64,000 bases of DNA, from positions 186,001 to 250,000 of the forward strand of contig JAIUNM010000001.1 in NCBI GenBank assembly GCA_020162035.1, given 5' to 3'. Shown piece by piece: positions 9,495 to 16,855 of this stretch. Source of the DNA: Bacteroidota bacterium (GTDB lineage Bacteria; Bacteroidota; Bacteroidia; B-17B0; Aurantibacillaceae). The notes under the pieces are model-generated. The model was not told where the DNA came from, searched no databases, and saw nothing but the letters and a program-made list of their open reading frames with translations. Numbering within the stretch: position 1 is the stretch's first letter; every line of letters begins with the position of its first letter. The position numbers were made by a program, and so were the translations under genes.

Positions 9495-11395
9495 TAGAGC
9501 GAGTTCGTTACATTGGCGACAAATATTTTTATGAGTCTCCTCCACTTAAGGAAGGGATTAATATTATTGTTGGAACAAATGGAAGTGGCAAGTCTACTTT
9601 CATGAATTTTATATATTACTGTTTAAGTGGCACAGTAAATGAATTTACCCCCGGTAATAGAGAATCGCATTCGCAAGTTTTAAATGACACAAATAATTAC
9701 ATTGAACTTGAAGTCTTACTAAATTCATCTGAAAAATATATTTTTAGAAGGTACTTCCGCAGTAATCAAATTACCATTATTGGTGGTAAAGAAGAAGTAA
9801 AAGTTTATCCAATTTTTAGATCTAAGAATGAGCCTACAATATTCTCCGACTGGATATTAGAAAAGCTCAACATACACATTGTTGAAATTTATCAAGGCGC
9901 AACCAATTTTAAACTAAATTTCCGCGATCTTCTGCGGCTCGTTTACCATAATCAAGAACTTAATCCGCAAAAGATTTTCAAGCCTTCCGATTCAGACAAT
10001 ATGATTGCTGATTCTGAAATGGTTCGTAAAATAATCTTTGAACTTTTGTTAGGTAAAACGTATTCCAAATATTACGAAACACTTTCTAGGTTTAAAGAAT
10101 CCGAAAAGGAAAAATCAGTAGCTAAAGGTTTATTAGATGAATATGTGGTAATTTCAAAGCAACTTTCTCAGAATAAGCAAGATTACAATATCGTATACCT
10201 GAGGGAAAGGAGACTTGAGGTAGAAAGCATGTTATTGAAGCTTTATTTGGCAAGGAATAACTTCAAAGAAAACAAAACATCTGATCTAGCGTCATTAAAT
10301 GAAATTACTTCGGTTAAAGCTGAACTGATTGAATTGGAATTACTTCAAAGCGGAAATTCTTCTAAAGAAATTGAATTATTAAATGAACTCAATAAACTAG
10401 ATAGATTAAAAGAAAATGTAATTCTGGAAGCTACTCAAATAAAGAAGATTATTCATACCCATGAAAAGCTAAATTTATTTTCTGCCGATTCATGTCCTTA
10501 TTGTTTGAAGTTGGTTGAAAGAAAGGAAGGTCATTGCGTTTGTGGAAATGAAATTGGTGAAGATCAGTATGAAAAATTCTTTTATAGCGGTGAGGAATAC
10601 ATAGAGATTTTAAAATCGAAACAGAAAACTGTAGAAACTATTGAAATTGCAATCCATTCCTGTCGAAAGGAATATGAATCTTTAATAGATGGTAACAAAG
10701 CTTTAAAAGAAAGAAGTCAACTATTGAAAGATAAAATTAAATCAACCATTACAGATGTATCAGGTAGTATTGACATTAATAAATTAAATGAAATTGATAA
10801 TAAAATTGTATCGCTCAAGGAAGAATTAGGCTCAATTGATCAAGCAATAAAAGTTGAGGAAAAACGAGATCAACTTGAAAGGAAACATAATTTAGCAATT
10901 GAAAAATGGGAAGACTTAAAAACACAAATTCAGATCTTGCAGGCTGGTGCTCAGGCGGACATTAGAAAAAAGATTTCTGAATTTAATACAATTTATGATG
11001 ATTTGATGAAGTCTGCGCTTCATGATTGCCGGAGTGCAAGAATAGCAGAGGATGATTATATGCCAATAATTGATAATGGTGCGTATCGTGAAGCGAGCGC
11101 AACCGTGCCTAAGAGGTTGATGTATTATTTTACTTTACTAAGATTATCATTAACGGATGATGAGATTAAGTTTCCTCGCTTTTTGCTTGTAGATACTCCT
11201 GAAACAGCTGGAGTTGATTCCGAAAACTTGAAAAATTCTATTGCACAGTACACAAAAGTTATTGATGGATTCTTAAATAAAAAGCATCAGTTGATTTTAT
11301 CTTCAGGTTATGAAAAATTCCCAACCACATATGAAGAGTATGTGTTTGAAAGACTTCGAGATGATGACAAGCTTCTAAAACTAAAAACGATTTAA
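9479..11395 (+). CDS. Rad50/SMC-like ABC ATPase with zinc-hook-like motif (ABC-3C ATPase)
   Basis: A 638-residue ATPase. Walker A is GTNGSGKST near residues 33-41; the Walker B region RFLLVDTPE lies near 560, preceded by a signature-like LLRLSLTDDEI stretch. Two coiled-coil arms flank a cysteine motif CPYC-x10-CVC near 339-355, resembling a Rad50 zinc hook. Such proteins dimerise on DNA or DNA ends. In ABC-3C cassettes the ATPase is thought to sense invading nucleic acid and release the effector, which is the inferred role here. It could also be called a stand-alone AAA/ATP-binding protein, but gene overlap with its two partners favours the cassette reading. Confidence 0.8.
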   Translation: MDSILIERVRYIGDKYFYESPPLKEGINIIVGTNGSGKSTFMNFIYYCLSGTVNEFTPGNRESHSQVLNDTNNYIELEVLLNSSEKYIFRRYFRSNQITIIGGKEEVKVYPIFRSKNEPTIFSDWILEKLNIHIVEIYQGATNFKLNFRDLLRLVYHNQELNPQKIFKPSDSDNMIADSEMVRKIIFELLLGKTYSKYYETLSRFKESEKEKSVAKGLLDEYVVISKQLSQNKQDYNIVYLRERRLEVESMLLKLYLARNNFKENKTSDLASLNEITSVKAELIELELLQSGNSSKEIELLNELNKLDRLKENVILEATQIKKIIHTHEKLNLFSADSCPYCLKLVERKEGHCVCGNEIGEDQYEKFFYSGEEYIEILKSKQKTVETIEIAIHSCRKEYESLIDGNKALKERSQLLKDKIKSTITDVSGSIDINKLNEIDNKIVSLKEELGSIDQAIKVEEKRDQLERKHNLAIEKWEDLKTQIQILQAGAQADIRKKISEFNTIYDDLMKSALHDCRSARIAEDDYMPIIDNGAYREASATVPKRLMYYFTLLRLSLTDDEIKFPRFLLVDTPETAGVDSENLKNSIAQYTKVIDGFLNKKHQLILSSGYEKFPTTYEEYVFERLRDDDKLLKLKTI

Positions 11396-11861
11396 GTACG
11401 TAAAAATTGTCGAATGCAATTTGAATTTCGCAGGATGTTAAACTGAGCTTTAGTTTAACATTGCTATGGATGCATTTTAATTTTGGTAACCACCACTTAT
11501 TAATCTTCAACCTAATTTAAAGAAAATTGACGAAAGCATAAAGAAGCTTTAAGGAACTAAAAAAAGGAATCTAAAGTTGCCTCTTAAACGGTCAGTCCTT
11601 CAAATAACACAGGCATAGCTTTGCCTTGTGTTTTGTTATACCCCACATCACCCGAAAATAGACGATTCTTAGTGGTATTTGCCATTGAGTATGGCATTTA
11701 GTTTTTAAACGTGCAAGTTTATTCCCTTGATTTTTTCCCCTCAAAAAAAGAAAGCCGGAATCACTACCACGTTTGAAAAAGTGTATCGAACTTGTCGTTA
11801 GTACCCTCAACTAGCGGTGATTGTGGTTTGGAAGAAGTTGAACAATTAAGATGGAAGTGAA
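11396..11861. other. 466-base intergenic region before the recombinase module
   Basis: No convincing gene is seen. It holds a terminator-like hairpin at 11606-11632 (AACACA-GGCA against TGCC-T-TGTGTT) followed by TTTT, which would end transcription of the ABC cassette. A stretch at about 11690-11723 (TATGGCATTT...GTGCAAGTTTATT) aligns with about 80% identity to one at about 63669-63702, which stands before the second recombinase module. Conservation only in these places suggests a shared leader or regulatory site. Confidence 0.5.
11606..11634 (+). terminator. Hairpin terminator downstream of the ABC cassette
   Basis: Stem of 6 plus 4 base pairs with one bulged T and a 6-base loop, followed by a run of four T. 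It lies 210 bases beyond the ATPase gene, so its use by that transcript is an inference. Confidence 0.4.
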
Positions 11862-12071
11862 ATGGAGAAGCCAGTTGAAAAAATAAGTTTAAGTAAATGC
11901 AAATCCGTTCTTGAATCTGATGGCTCGAAGTATACTGATGAAGAAGTGTTACAAATAAGAGATTATTTATACATGCTTGCAGAAATTGAACACGAAGTGT
12001 ACTTGAGAAAAAGAATTCGAGAAAAGGAGTTTGAAAAAGAACAACAAGAAGAATACAAACAAGCAGCATAA
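11862..12071 (+). CDS. Small helical protein paired with the serine recombinase
   Basis: A 69-residue, charged, helical protein rich in Lys and Glu, ending EYKQAA. It lies 3 bases before the recombinase start. A protein of similar size, helical character and the same KQAA end stands before the gene starting at 63982, so the pair seems to be a recurring module. It could act as an excisionase or recombination directionality factor, or regulate the recombinase; neither is shown by a motif. Confidence 0.65.
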   Translation: MEKPVEKISLSKCKSVLESDGSKYTDEEVLQIRDYLYMLAEIEHEVYLRKRIREKEFEKEQQEEYKQAA

Positions 12072-12074
12072 AAT

Positions 12075-13622
12075 ATGAAAAGAGCAATTGTTTACATTAG
12101 GGTGTCAACAGATGAACAAGCAGACAAAGGTTACTCTTTAAGACACCAAGAAGAATACTTAAGAAAGTATTGTGAGATGAATTCGATTCAACTTGTCGAA
12201 GTAATTAAAGAAGATTACTCAGCAAAGACATTTATGCGTCCTGCATTTAATGATCTATTGATGAGATTAAAAACTCGAAAGCTTAGAGCCGAGTATTTAA
12301 TTTTTACAAAGTGGGATCGATTTTCAAGAAACGCACCGGATGCTTATGCAATGATAAGCACCTTAAAGAAAATTGGAACAGAACCTCAAGCAGTGGAGCA
12401 ACCATTAGACTTGAGCATACCTGAAAATAAAATTATGCTTGCCTTTTATTTATCTGCTCCTGAAGTTGAAAACGACAGAAGGGCGTTAAATACTTTGGTA
12501 GGGATGAGAAGAGCGAGAAAAGAAGGGCGTTGGATTTCAACCGCACCGAAAGGTTATGATAATAAAACTGACGAGAACGGAAAGAAAACAATTGTACCTA
12601 ATAAGTATGCGCCCATATTGCGATGGGCATTTGAAACTTTGGCAACAGGAAGGTACGGAGTTGAGGAAGTTCGTAAAATGTGTATTGAGAAAGGATACGA
12701 TTTCAAGAAAACGCAATTTTATGATTGGTTTAGAAATCCAGCCTACTGTGGTCGGATTGTTATTCCTGCCTATAAGAACGAAGAAGAACAAATAATAAAA
12801 GGAAATTACGAGCCTTTAATTTCAGAGGCACTTTATGATCAAGTTCAAGCGGTACTCGCAGGTCGAAGATTTAAGACCATTTATAAAATTTGTGTAAAGG
12901 ATGAATTGCCATTACGAGGCTTTTTGAATTGCCCTCAATGTGGCAGGAAATTATGTGGTAGTGGATCAACAGGTCGTAATAAATTAAAGCATTATTACTA
13001 CCATTGCAAATACCCTTGTAAAGAGCGAGTGAAGGCTATTGAAGTAAATAATAGCTTTTCGGATTTTATTGCCAAATTTCAATTTAAAGCCGGGGTTCAG
13101 GAATTGTACGACTATGTGCTTCATTCCCTTTTTAAGAGCAAGAGTGGGGAGAATGGGGCTAATAAACAGGCTTTGCAGGCGGAGATTGATAAGAACAAAG
13201 AAAGGTTAAATAAAGCCCAACAGATGATGTTGGATGGCGAAATGGAGATGGCAGATTACAAGGAAATAAAGCGAAATATTGAGCCGAAAATTGAAGCGTT
13301 ATTAACTCAACAATTAAGCTTCAACCAAATCGAAGTCGAATACAGGGGTTATTTGAAGAAAGGATTGATGGCAATTAAGAATTTGGGACATCTCTTTGAT
13401 AATGCGAACATTAACGGAAAAATTGAGATTGTTGGTTCGACCTTGAAGGAAAATGCAGTGTTTTTGGAAGGTAAAGTTCGAACCGCTAAGTTAAATTCTT
13501 TGCTATCGCTAATCGCCTACGCAGACGGGCAACACAGAGGGGATAAAAAGCAGAAAGGGAGCAAAAATTGCTCCCTTTCCGGCATCGTACCCCGAGCCGG
13601 ACTCGAACCGGCATGTCAGTGA
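12075..13622 (+). CDS. Large serine recombinase (site-specific integrase)
   Basis: A 515-residue recombinase. The N-terminal resolvase domain has the catalytic serine in YIRVST (Ser11) and the arginines of FTKWDRFSR. A recombinase domain follows (GMRRARKEGRWISTAPKGYD near 143-162), then a zinc ribbon (CPQCGRKLCG and a second Cys pair CKYPC, about 285-318) and a coiled coil (365-420). It would integrate and excise the island. The last dozen or so codons (ending PRAGLEPACQ) lie over the 3' half of the tRNA-Leu gene on the other strand. That suggests the natural C-terminus was altered at the integration junction or ends in target sequence. Confidence 0.93.
   Translation: MKRAIVYIRVSTDEQADKGYSLRHQEEYLRKYCEMNSIQLVEVIKEDYSAKTFMRPAFNDLLMRLKTRKLRAEYLIFTKWDRFSRNAPDAYAMISTLKKIGTEPQAVEQPLDLSIPENKIMLAFYLSAPEVENDRRALNTLVGMRRARKEGRWISTAPKGYDNKTDENGKKTIVPNKYAPILRWAFETLATGRYGVEEVRKMCIEKGYDFKKTQFYDWFRNPAYCGRIVIPAYKNEEEQIIKGNYEPLISEALYDQVQAVLAGRRFKTIYKICVKDELPLRGFLNCPQCGRKLCGSGSTGRNKLKHYYYHCKYPCKERVKAIEVNNSFSDFIAKFQFKAGVQELYDYVLHSLFKSKSGENGANKQALQAEIDKNKERLNKAQQMMLDGEMEMADYKEIKRNIEPKIEALLTQQLSFNQIEVEYRGYLKKGLMAIKNLGHLFDNANINGKIEIVGSTLKENAVFLEGKVRTAKLNSLLSLIAYADGQHRGDKKQKGSKNCSLSGIVPRAGLEPACQ
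13554..13578 (-). terminator. Intrinsic terminator of tRNA-Leu
   Basis: A perfect 9-bp stem (AAAGGGAGC/GCTCCCTTT, 7-base loop), followed on the minus strand by a T-rich stretch. It is 9 bases past the tRNA 3' end in the direction of tRNA transcription, and lies inside the recombinase reading frame on the opposite strand. Confidence 0.75.
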
Positions 13623-13671
13623 AGACAATGGTGTTTGAGACCATCGCGTCTACCAATTCCGCCATCGAGGC
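13588..13671 (-). tRNA. tRNA-Leu (anticodon CAA)
   Basis: On the minus strand the 84 bases fold as a class II tRNA. The acceptor stem is GCCTCGA with TCGGGGT (G-U closing pair) and the discriminator is A. The anticodon stem ATGGT/ACCAT encloses CTCAAAC with anticodon CAA (13635-13637). There is a variable arm, and the T arm is GCCGG-TTCGAGT-CCGGC. No CCA is encoded. The 3' end faces the recombinase, so it is the probable insertion target of the defence island. Confidence 0.95.
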
Positions 13672-13898
13672 AAATAGGCTGCAAACTTAAGGGTTGTTTG
13701 CTAATTAAACAAGTTTTAATTTTATTTTATAATTTGAACTAATAAGTAGATAAAATCAAAAATTAAATTCTCTTAGTTTAAAATTAAAGGCATGATTTAA
13801 ATCATAAACGAAAACCCGTTTTATGTATAACTGTTTGATTATTAATTACTTTAAGTGTTAGAAAAAATATGATTTTTAAATATACCAACTTTAAGGTA

Positions 13899-13929
13899 TT
13901 GTTTAGAATTATTATAAATAATTACTTTG
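13899..13929 (+). promoter_or_regulatory. Candidate Bacteroidota promoter for the haem-uptake cluster
   Basis: TTG at 13899-13901, a 20-base spacer and TTACTTTG at 13922-13929 (one mismatch to TAnnTTTG), 21 bases before the HmuY-like start. Confidence 0.4.
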
Positions 13930-13950
13930 TAGCATAAAATTATAAATAAA

Positions 13951-15198
13951 ATGAAAAAAATATTACTTACAACTTTATGCTTAATAGCAATTAGTTTTAC
14001 AAATGCACAAACTATAATTGACACAGTTTCTATTGGAGCTGGTTATGCAAATCAAAAATGGTACAGTTTACAAAACGATGAACAAGGCTCTGCACCTAAA
14101 AATAACTGGGATATAGCTTTTGACCCAAGTGGTTTCGGCACTTCAATTCATATTAACTCGGTTATTGGTACAATGTTATGGACTTACCCAAGCGCAGACA
14201 CTACAGGTTGGGCTACTATAGATACAACTGGTATTAATTCATGGGTACCAAAATACAATAGTGATACTTCATGGGTAATTGGTGCTTTTGATAAAGGTGC
14301 AGTTACATCTAATGCTAACGATGTGGGTTGGGGTATTTATAATTCAATAACTCACATAATAACCGGCGACTCTTTATTTGTAATTAAATTATCAAATGGC
14401 TCATATAAAAAATTGTGGATAATTAACTCTACTGGAACTGGTTATAACTTTAAATATGCCGATTTAAATGGAAGTAACCTTCAAACAAAATTTATTTCTA
14501 AATCTGCTTACGCAAATAAAATTTTTGGATATTACTCATTGCAAACAAACACAGCATTAGATAGAGAACCTGTAACTACTGCAAATTGGGATTTATTGTT
14601 TACACAATACACAGCTTTTGTTCCAACTCCTTATACTGTTGGTGGCGTTCTTTCAAACAAAGGTGTTAGGGTTGCTCAGGCAGATAATGTTAGTAATCCT
14701 GTAACTTTTAATAATTGGTTTGGCCAACCTTACAAAACAGCTATTAACGAAATTGGTTACGATTGGAAAGCATTTACAACTTCATGGTTAATTGCACAAG
14801 ACACAGTTTATTTTGTGAAAAGTAAAACTGGTGATATTTGGAAAATGCGATTTACAGGATTTGGAGGAAGCTCGAATGGAAATTACATTTTTTCTAAAGA
14901 AAAATTAAGTACAGTTGGAATAAACGAAAATAATGAAGTTAAAGCTTCAGTTTCAATTTATCCAAATCCTTCTAATAGTAGCAATGTAACTGTGTTATAT
15001 GATTTAGAAAAAAATTATTCTAACGCTCAATTAAATATTTTTGATATAACAGGAAAATTAATTACACAAGAAAACTTAAATAATACTATTGGTTTTTATT
15101 CTCATACAATTAATACACAAAATTTAAAAGCAGGTGTATACGTTGTTTCAATTAAACTTAACAACACAACTATTCAACAAAAACTAATCGTTAATTAA
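13951..15198 (+). CDS. HmuY-like haem-binding protein with type IX secretion sorting domain
   Basis: A 415-residue secreted protein: signal peptide (MKKILLTTLCLIAISFTNAQ), two HmuY-type repeats containing NNWDIAFDPSG (about 51) and TANWDLLFTQYTAF (about 211), and a C-terminal Por/T9SS type A sorting domain (about 335-415, with YPNPSN, LNIFDITGKLI and GVYVVSIKLN). HmuY proteins capture haem at the cell surface and pass it to a TonB receptor. A second HmuY-family gene ends the cluster at 20087. The sorting domain predicts export across the outer membrane, unlike the usual lipoprotein HmuY. Confidence 0.85.
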   Translation: MKKILLTTLCLIAISFTNAQTIIDTVSIGAGYANQKWYSLQNDEQGSAPKNNWDIAFDPSGFGTSIHINSVIGTMLWTYPSADTTGWATIDTTGINSWVPKYNSDTSWVIGAFDKGAVTSNANDVGWGIYNSITHIITGDSLFVIKLSNGSYKKLWIINSTGTGYNFKYADLNGSNLQTKFISKSAYANKIFGYYSLQTNTALDREPVTTANWDLLFTQYTAFVPTPYTVGGVLSNKGVRVAQADNVSNPVTFNNWFGQPYKTAINEIGYDWKAFTTSWLIAQDTVYFVKSKTGDIWKMRFTGFGGSSNGNYIFSKEKLSTVGINENNEVKASVSIYPNPSNSSNVTVLYDLEKNYSNAQLNIFDITGKLITQENLNNTIGFYSHTINTQNLKAGVYVVSIKLNNTTIQQKLIVN

Positions 15199-15218
15199 TT
15201 TATTAAATTTAAAAAATA

Positions 15219-16187
15219 ATGGCAATAAATTCTTTAAATAATGCAATAAAGTACATTTTATACACAACTATAGTTGTAACTATATTAACATTATTAAACG
15301 CTTGTAATACAGCCAATGGCAAGGTAAATACCGATGTTACAACTTCAACTAAAAAAATTGGTGTATTGTTAGTAAACCATGGTTCACGATCAGAAACTTG
15401 GCGTAAGGCTTTAATGGATTTAGAAAAAAGTGTGCAATCTAAAATATTAGCAGATGGGAAAATAAGCGGCACTAAAACTGCTCATATGGAATATACTGAG
15501 CCATCTATTGCAAGTAGATTAAAAGAATTTGATGCTGAAGGTTATACCGACTTAATTATTGTTCCTATTTTTTTAACGGTTAGTCCACATACATTTGATG
15601 ACATTCCAACAATTATTGGGCAAAAGGAAGATCCTCAATCTAAAGAAATGCTTAAAATTGAAAAGATTGAAACATACACGCCAAAAGCTAAAACTTACAT
15701 TACGCCTAACTTAGACTTTACTGACATTTTAAAGAAAAATGTAACACGTAGAGTAAAAGAATTATCTAAAGATGCTACAAATGAAGGTTTAGTTTTAATT
15801 GGTTATGGAGACGAAACTTATGATAAAGAATGGGGAGATTTGTTTAATACAGTAGCAGAGCATGTAAAAAAAGAGATTGGAATTACTGAACATTCATACG
15901 GTTGGTGTGGACACATAGCTCATTATGATTCACAAAAAACTACAGATGCAATTAATACTGTATTAAAAAAGAAAGATAAAGCTGTTGTTATTCCTGTTTT
16001 AGTTGCGCATGATGAAAATTTTCAAATAAAAATTATAGGTGGTGGTGTAGAAAAAGTAAAAAACAGTAAAGAAAAAGTTTATTATACACCCGATGCTATT
16101 TTACCAGACCCTAATGTTGAACAATGGGTTATAGACATAACTAAAGAATACTTAAACAAAATTACAAGTACAGAAACTTTACCCTAA
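15219..16187 (+). CDS. CbiX/CbiK-like chelatase, predicted periplasmic lipoprotein
   Basis: A 322-residue protein with a lipoprotein signal (hydrophobic segment ending LLNAC, Cys about 28). The chelatase-type motif LLVNHGSRSETW lies near 50, a second conserved region GYGDETYDKEWGD near 210 and YGWCGHIAHYD near 228. CbiX-type enzymes insert Co or Fe into sirohydrochlorin in the cytoplasm. Here the lipobox and position between haem-uptake genes suggest work on haem or porphyrins outside the cytoplasm, perhaps taking iron out of haem; that is inference. It lies 20 bases after the HmuY-like gene and 1 base before the PepSY gene. Confidence 0.75.
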   Translation: MAINSLNNAIKYILYTTIVVTILTLLNACNTANGKVNTDVTTSTKKIGVLLVNHGSRSETWRKALMDLEKSVQSKILADGKISGTKTAHMEYTEPSIASRLKEFDAEGYTDLIIVPIFLTVSPHTFDDIPTIIGQKEDPQSKEMLKIEKIETYTPKAKTYITPNLDFTDILKKNVTRRVKELSKDATNEGLVLIGYGDETYDKEWGDLFNTVAEHVKKEIGITEHSYGWCGHIAHYDSQKTTDAINTVLKKKDKAVVIPVLVAHDENFQIKIIGGGVEKVKNSKEKVYYTPDAILPDPNVEQWVIDITKEYLNKITSTETLP

Positions 16188-16188
16188 A

Positions 16189-16761
16189 ATGTTTAATTGG
16201 AACATTAAAAAAATAAGAAAACTAAATGTTGCTACGCATAGAGATTTAGGCTACTTTTTTTCGTCTTTAATTTTAATTTATTGTATATCTGGTATTGCAC
16301 TTAACCATGTTGATGATTGGAATCCTGATTTTATTTTAACAAAAACTGTAGTTAAGTTAGATAAAACCTATACTAAAGATGAGATAAACGAAAAACAAAT
16401 AAATGAATTTAGTAAATTGGTTAAAGAAGAACAATTTAAAGTGTTTGATTTTCCAACTTCTAATCAAGTTAAGATTTATTACAACAACTCTTCATTACAC
16501 GTTTATTTAGATAAAAAAGAAGCAGTATATGAACAAGTTGCTAAACGCCATGTTTTTTACCAAAGTAATGTTTTGCATAGAAACAGTTTAAAAGGTTGGA
16601 AATGGGCATCTGATATTTTTGCTTTTTTATTAATTGTAATTAATATTACTGGTTTATTTATTTTAAAAGGCAAACATGGAATAACAGGGCGAGGGAAATG
16701 GCTAATTGCAGCAGGAACAATACCACCAATTGTTGCCATTATAATACAAGCGCTTTTATAA
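16189..16761 (+). CDS. PepSY-associated transmembrane protein
   Basis: A 190-residue inner-membrane protein with a helix near 24-42 (FSSLILIYCISGIALNH), an exposed domain (about 45-130) and two C-terminal helices (about 140-160 and 170-188). Histidines at the membrane edges (THRDLGY, ALNHVDDW, VLHRNS) are as in PepSY_TM proteins, a family that includes siderophore- and haem-linked reductases. Immediate adjacency to the chelatase gene supports a role in haem or iron handling. The exact reaction is not shown. Confidence 0.75.
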   Translation: MFNWNIKKIRKLNVATHRDLGYFFSSLILIYCISGIALNHVDDWNPDFILTKTVVKLDKTYTKDEINEKQINEFSKLVKEEQFKVFDFPTSNQVKIYYNNSSLHVYLDKKEAVYEQVAKRHVFYQSNVLHRNSLKGWKWASDIFAFLLIVINITGLFILKGKHGITGRGKWLIAAGTIPPIVAIIIQALL

Positions 16762-16785
16762 TAAAAAACAAATGAAAAGTATTAG

Positions 16786-16793
16786 TAAATTTG
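16786..16793 (+). promoter_or_regulatory. Candidate -7 promoter box before the TonB receptor gene
   Basis: TAAATTTG matches TAnnTTTG exactly and lies in the 94-base gap before the receptor start. No TTG is seen at the matching upstream distance, so support is partial. Confidence 0.3.
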
Positions 16794-16855
16794 CAACTTG
16801 AAAATCGAAAGAATGAATAAAATAATTTAAATAAAGATATTTTTTGAACTCATAA

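Noticed and set aside
11592..12087. Minus-strand frames of 72 and 107 codons before the recombinase
   Set aside because: They overlap the conserved leader and the small helical protein on the plus strand, and show no family or coupling. The plus-strand gene has a parallel in the second module.
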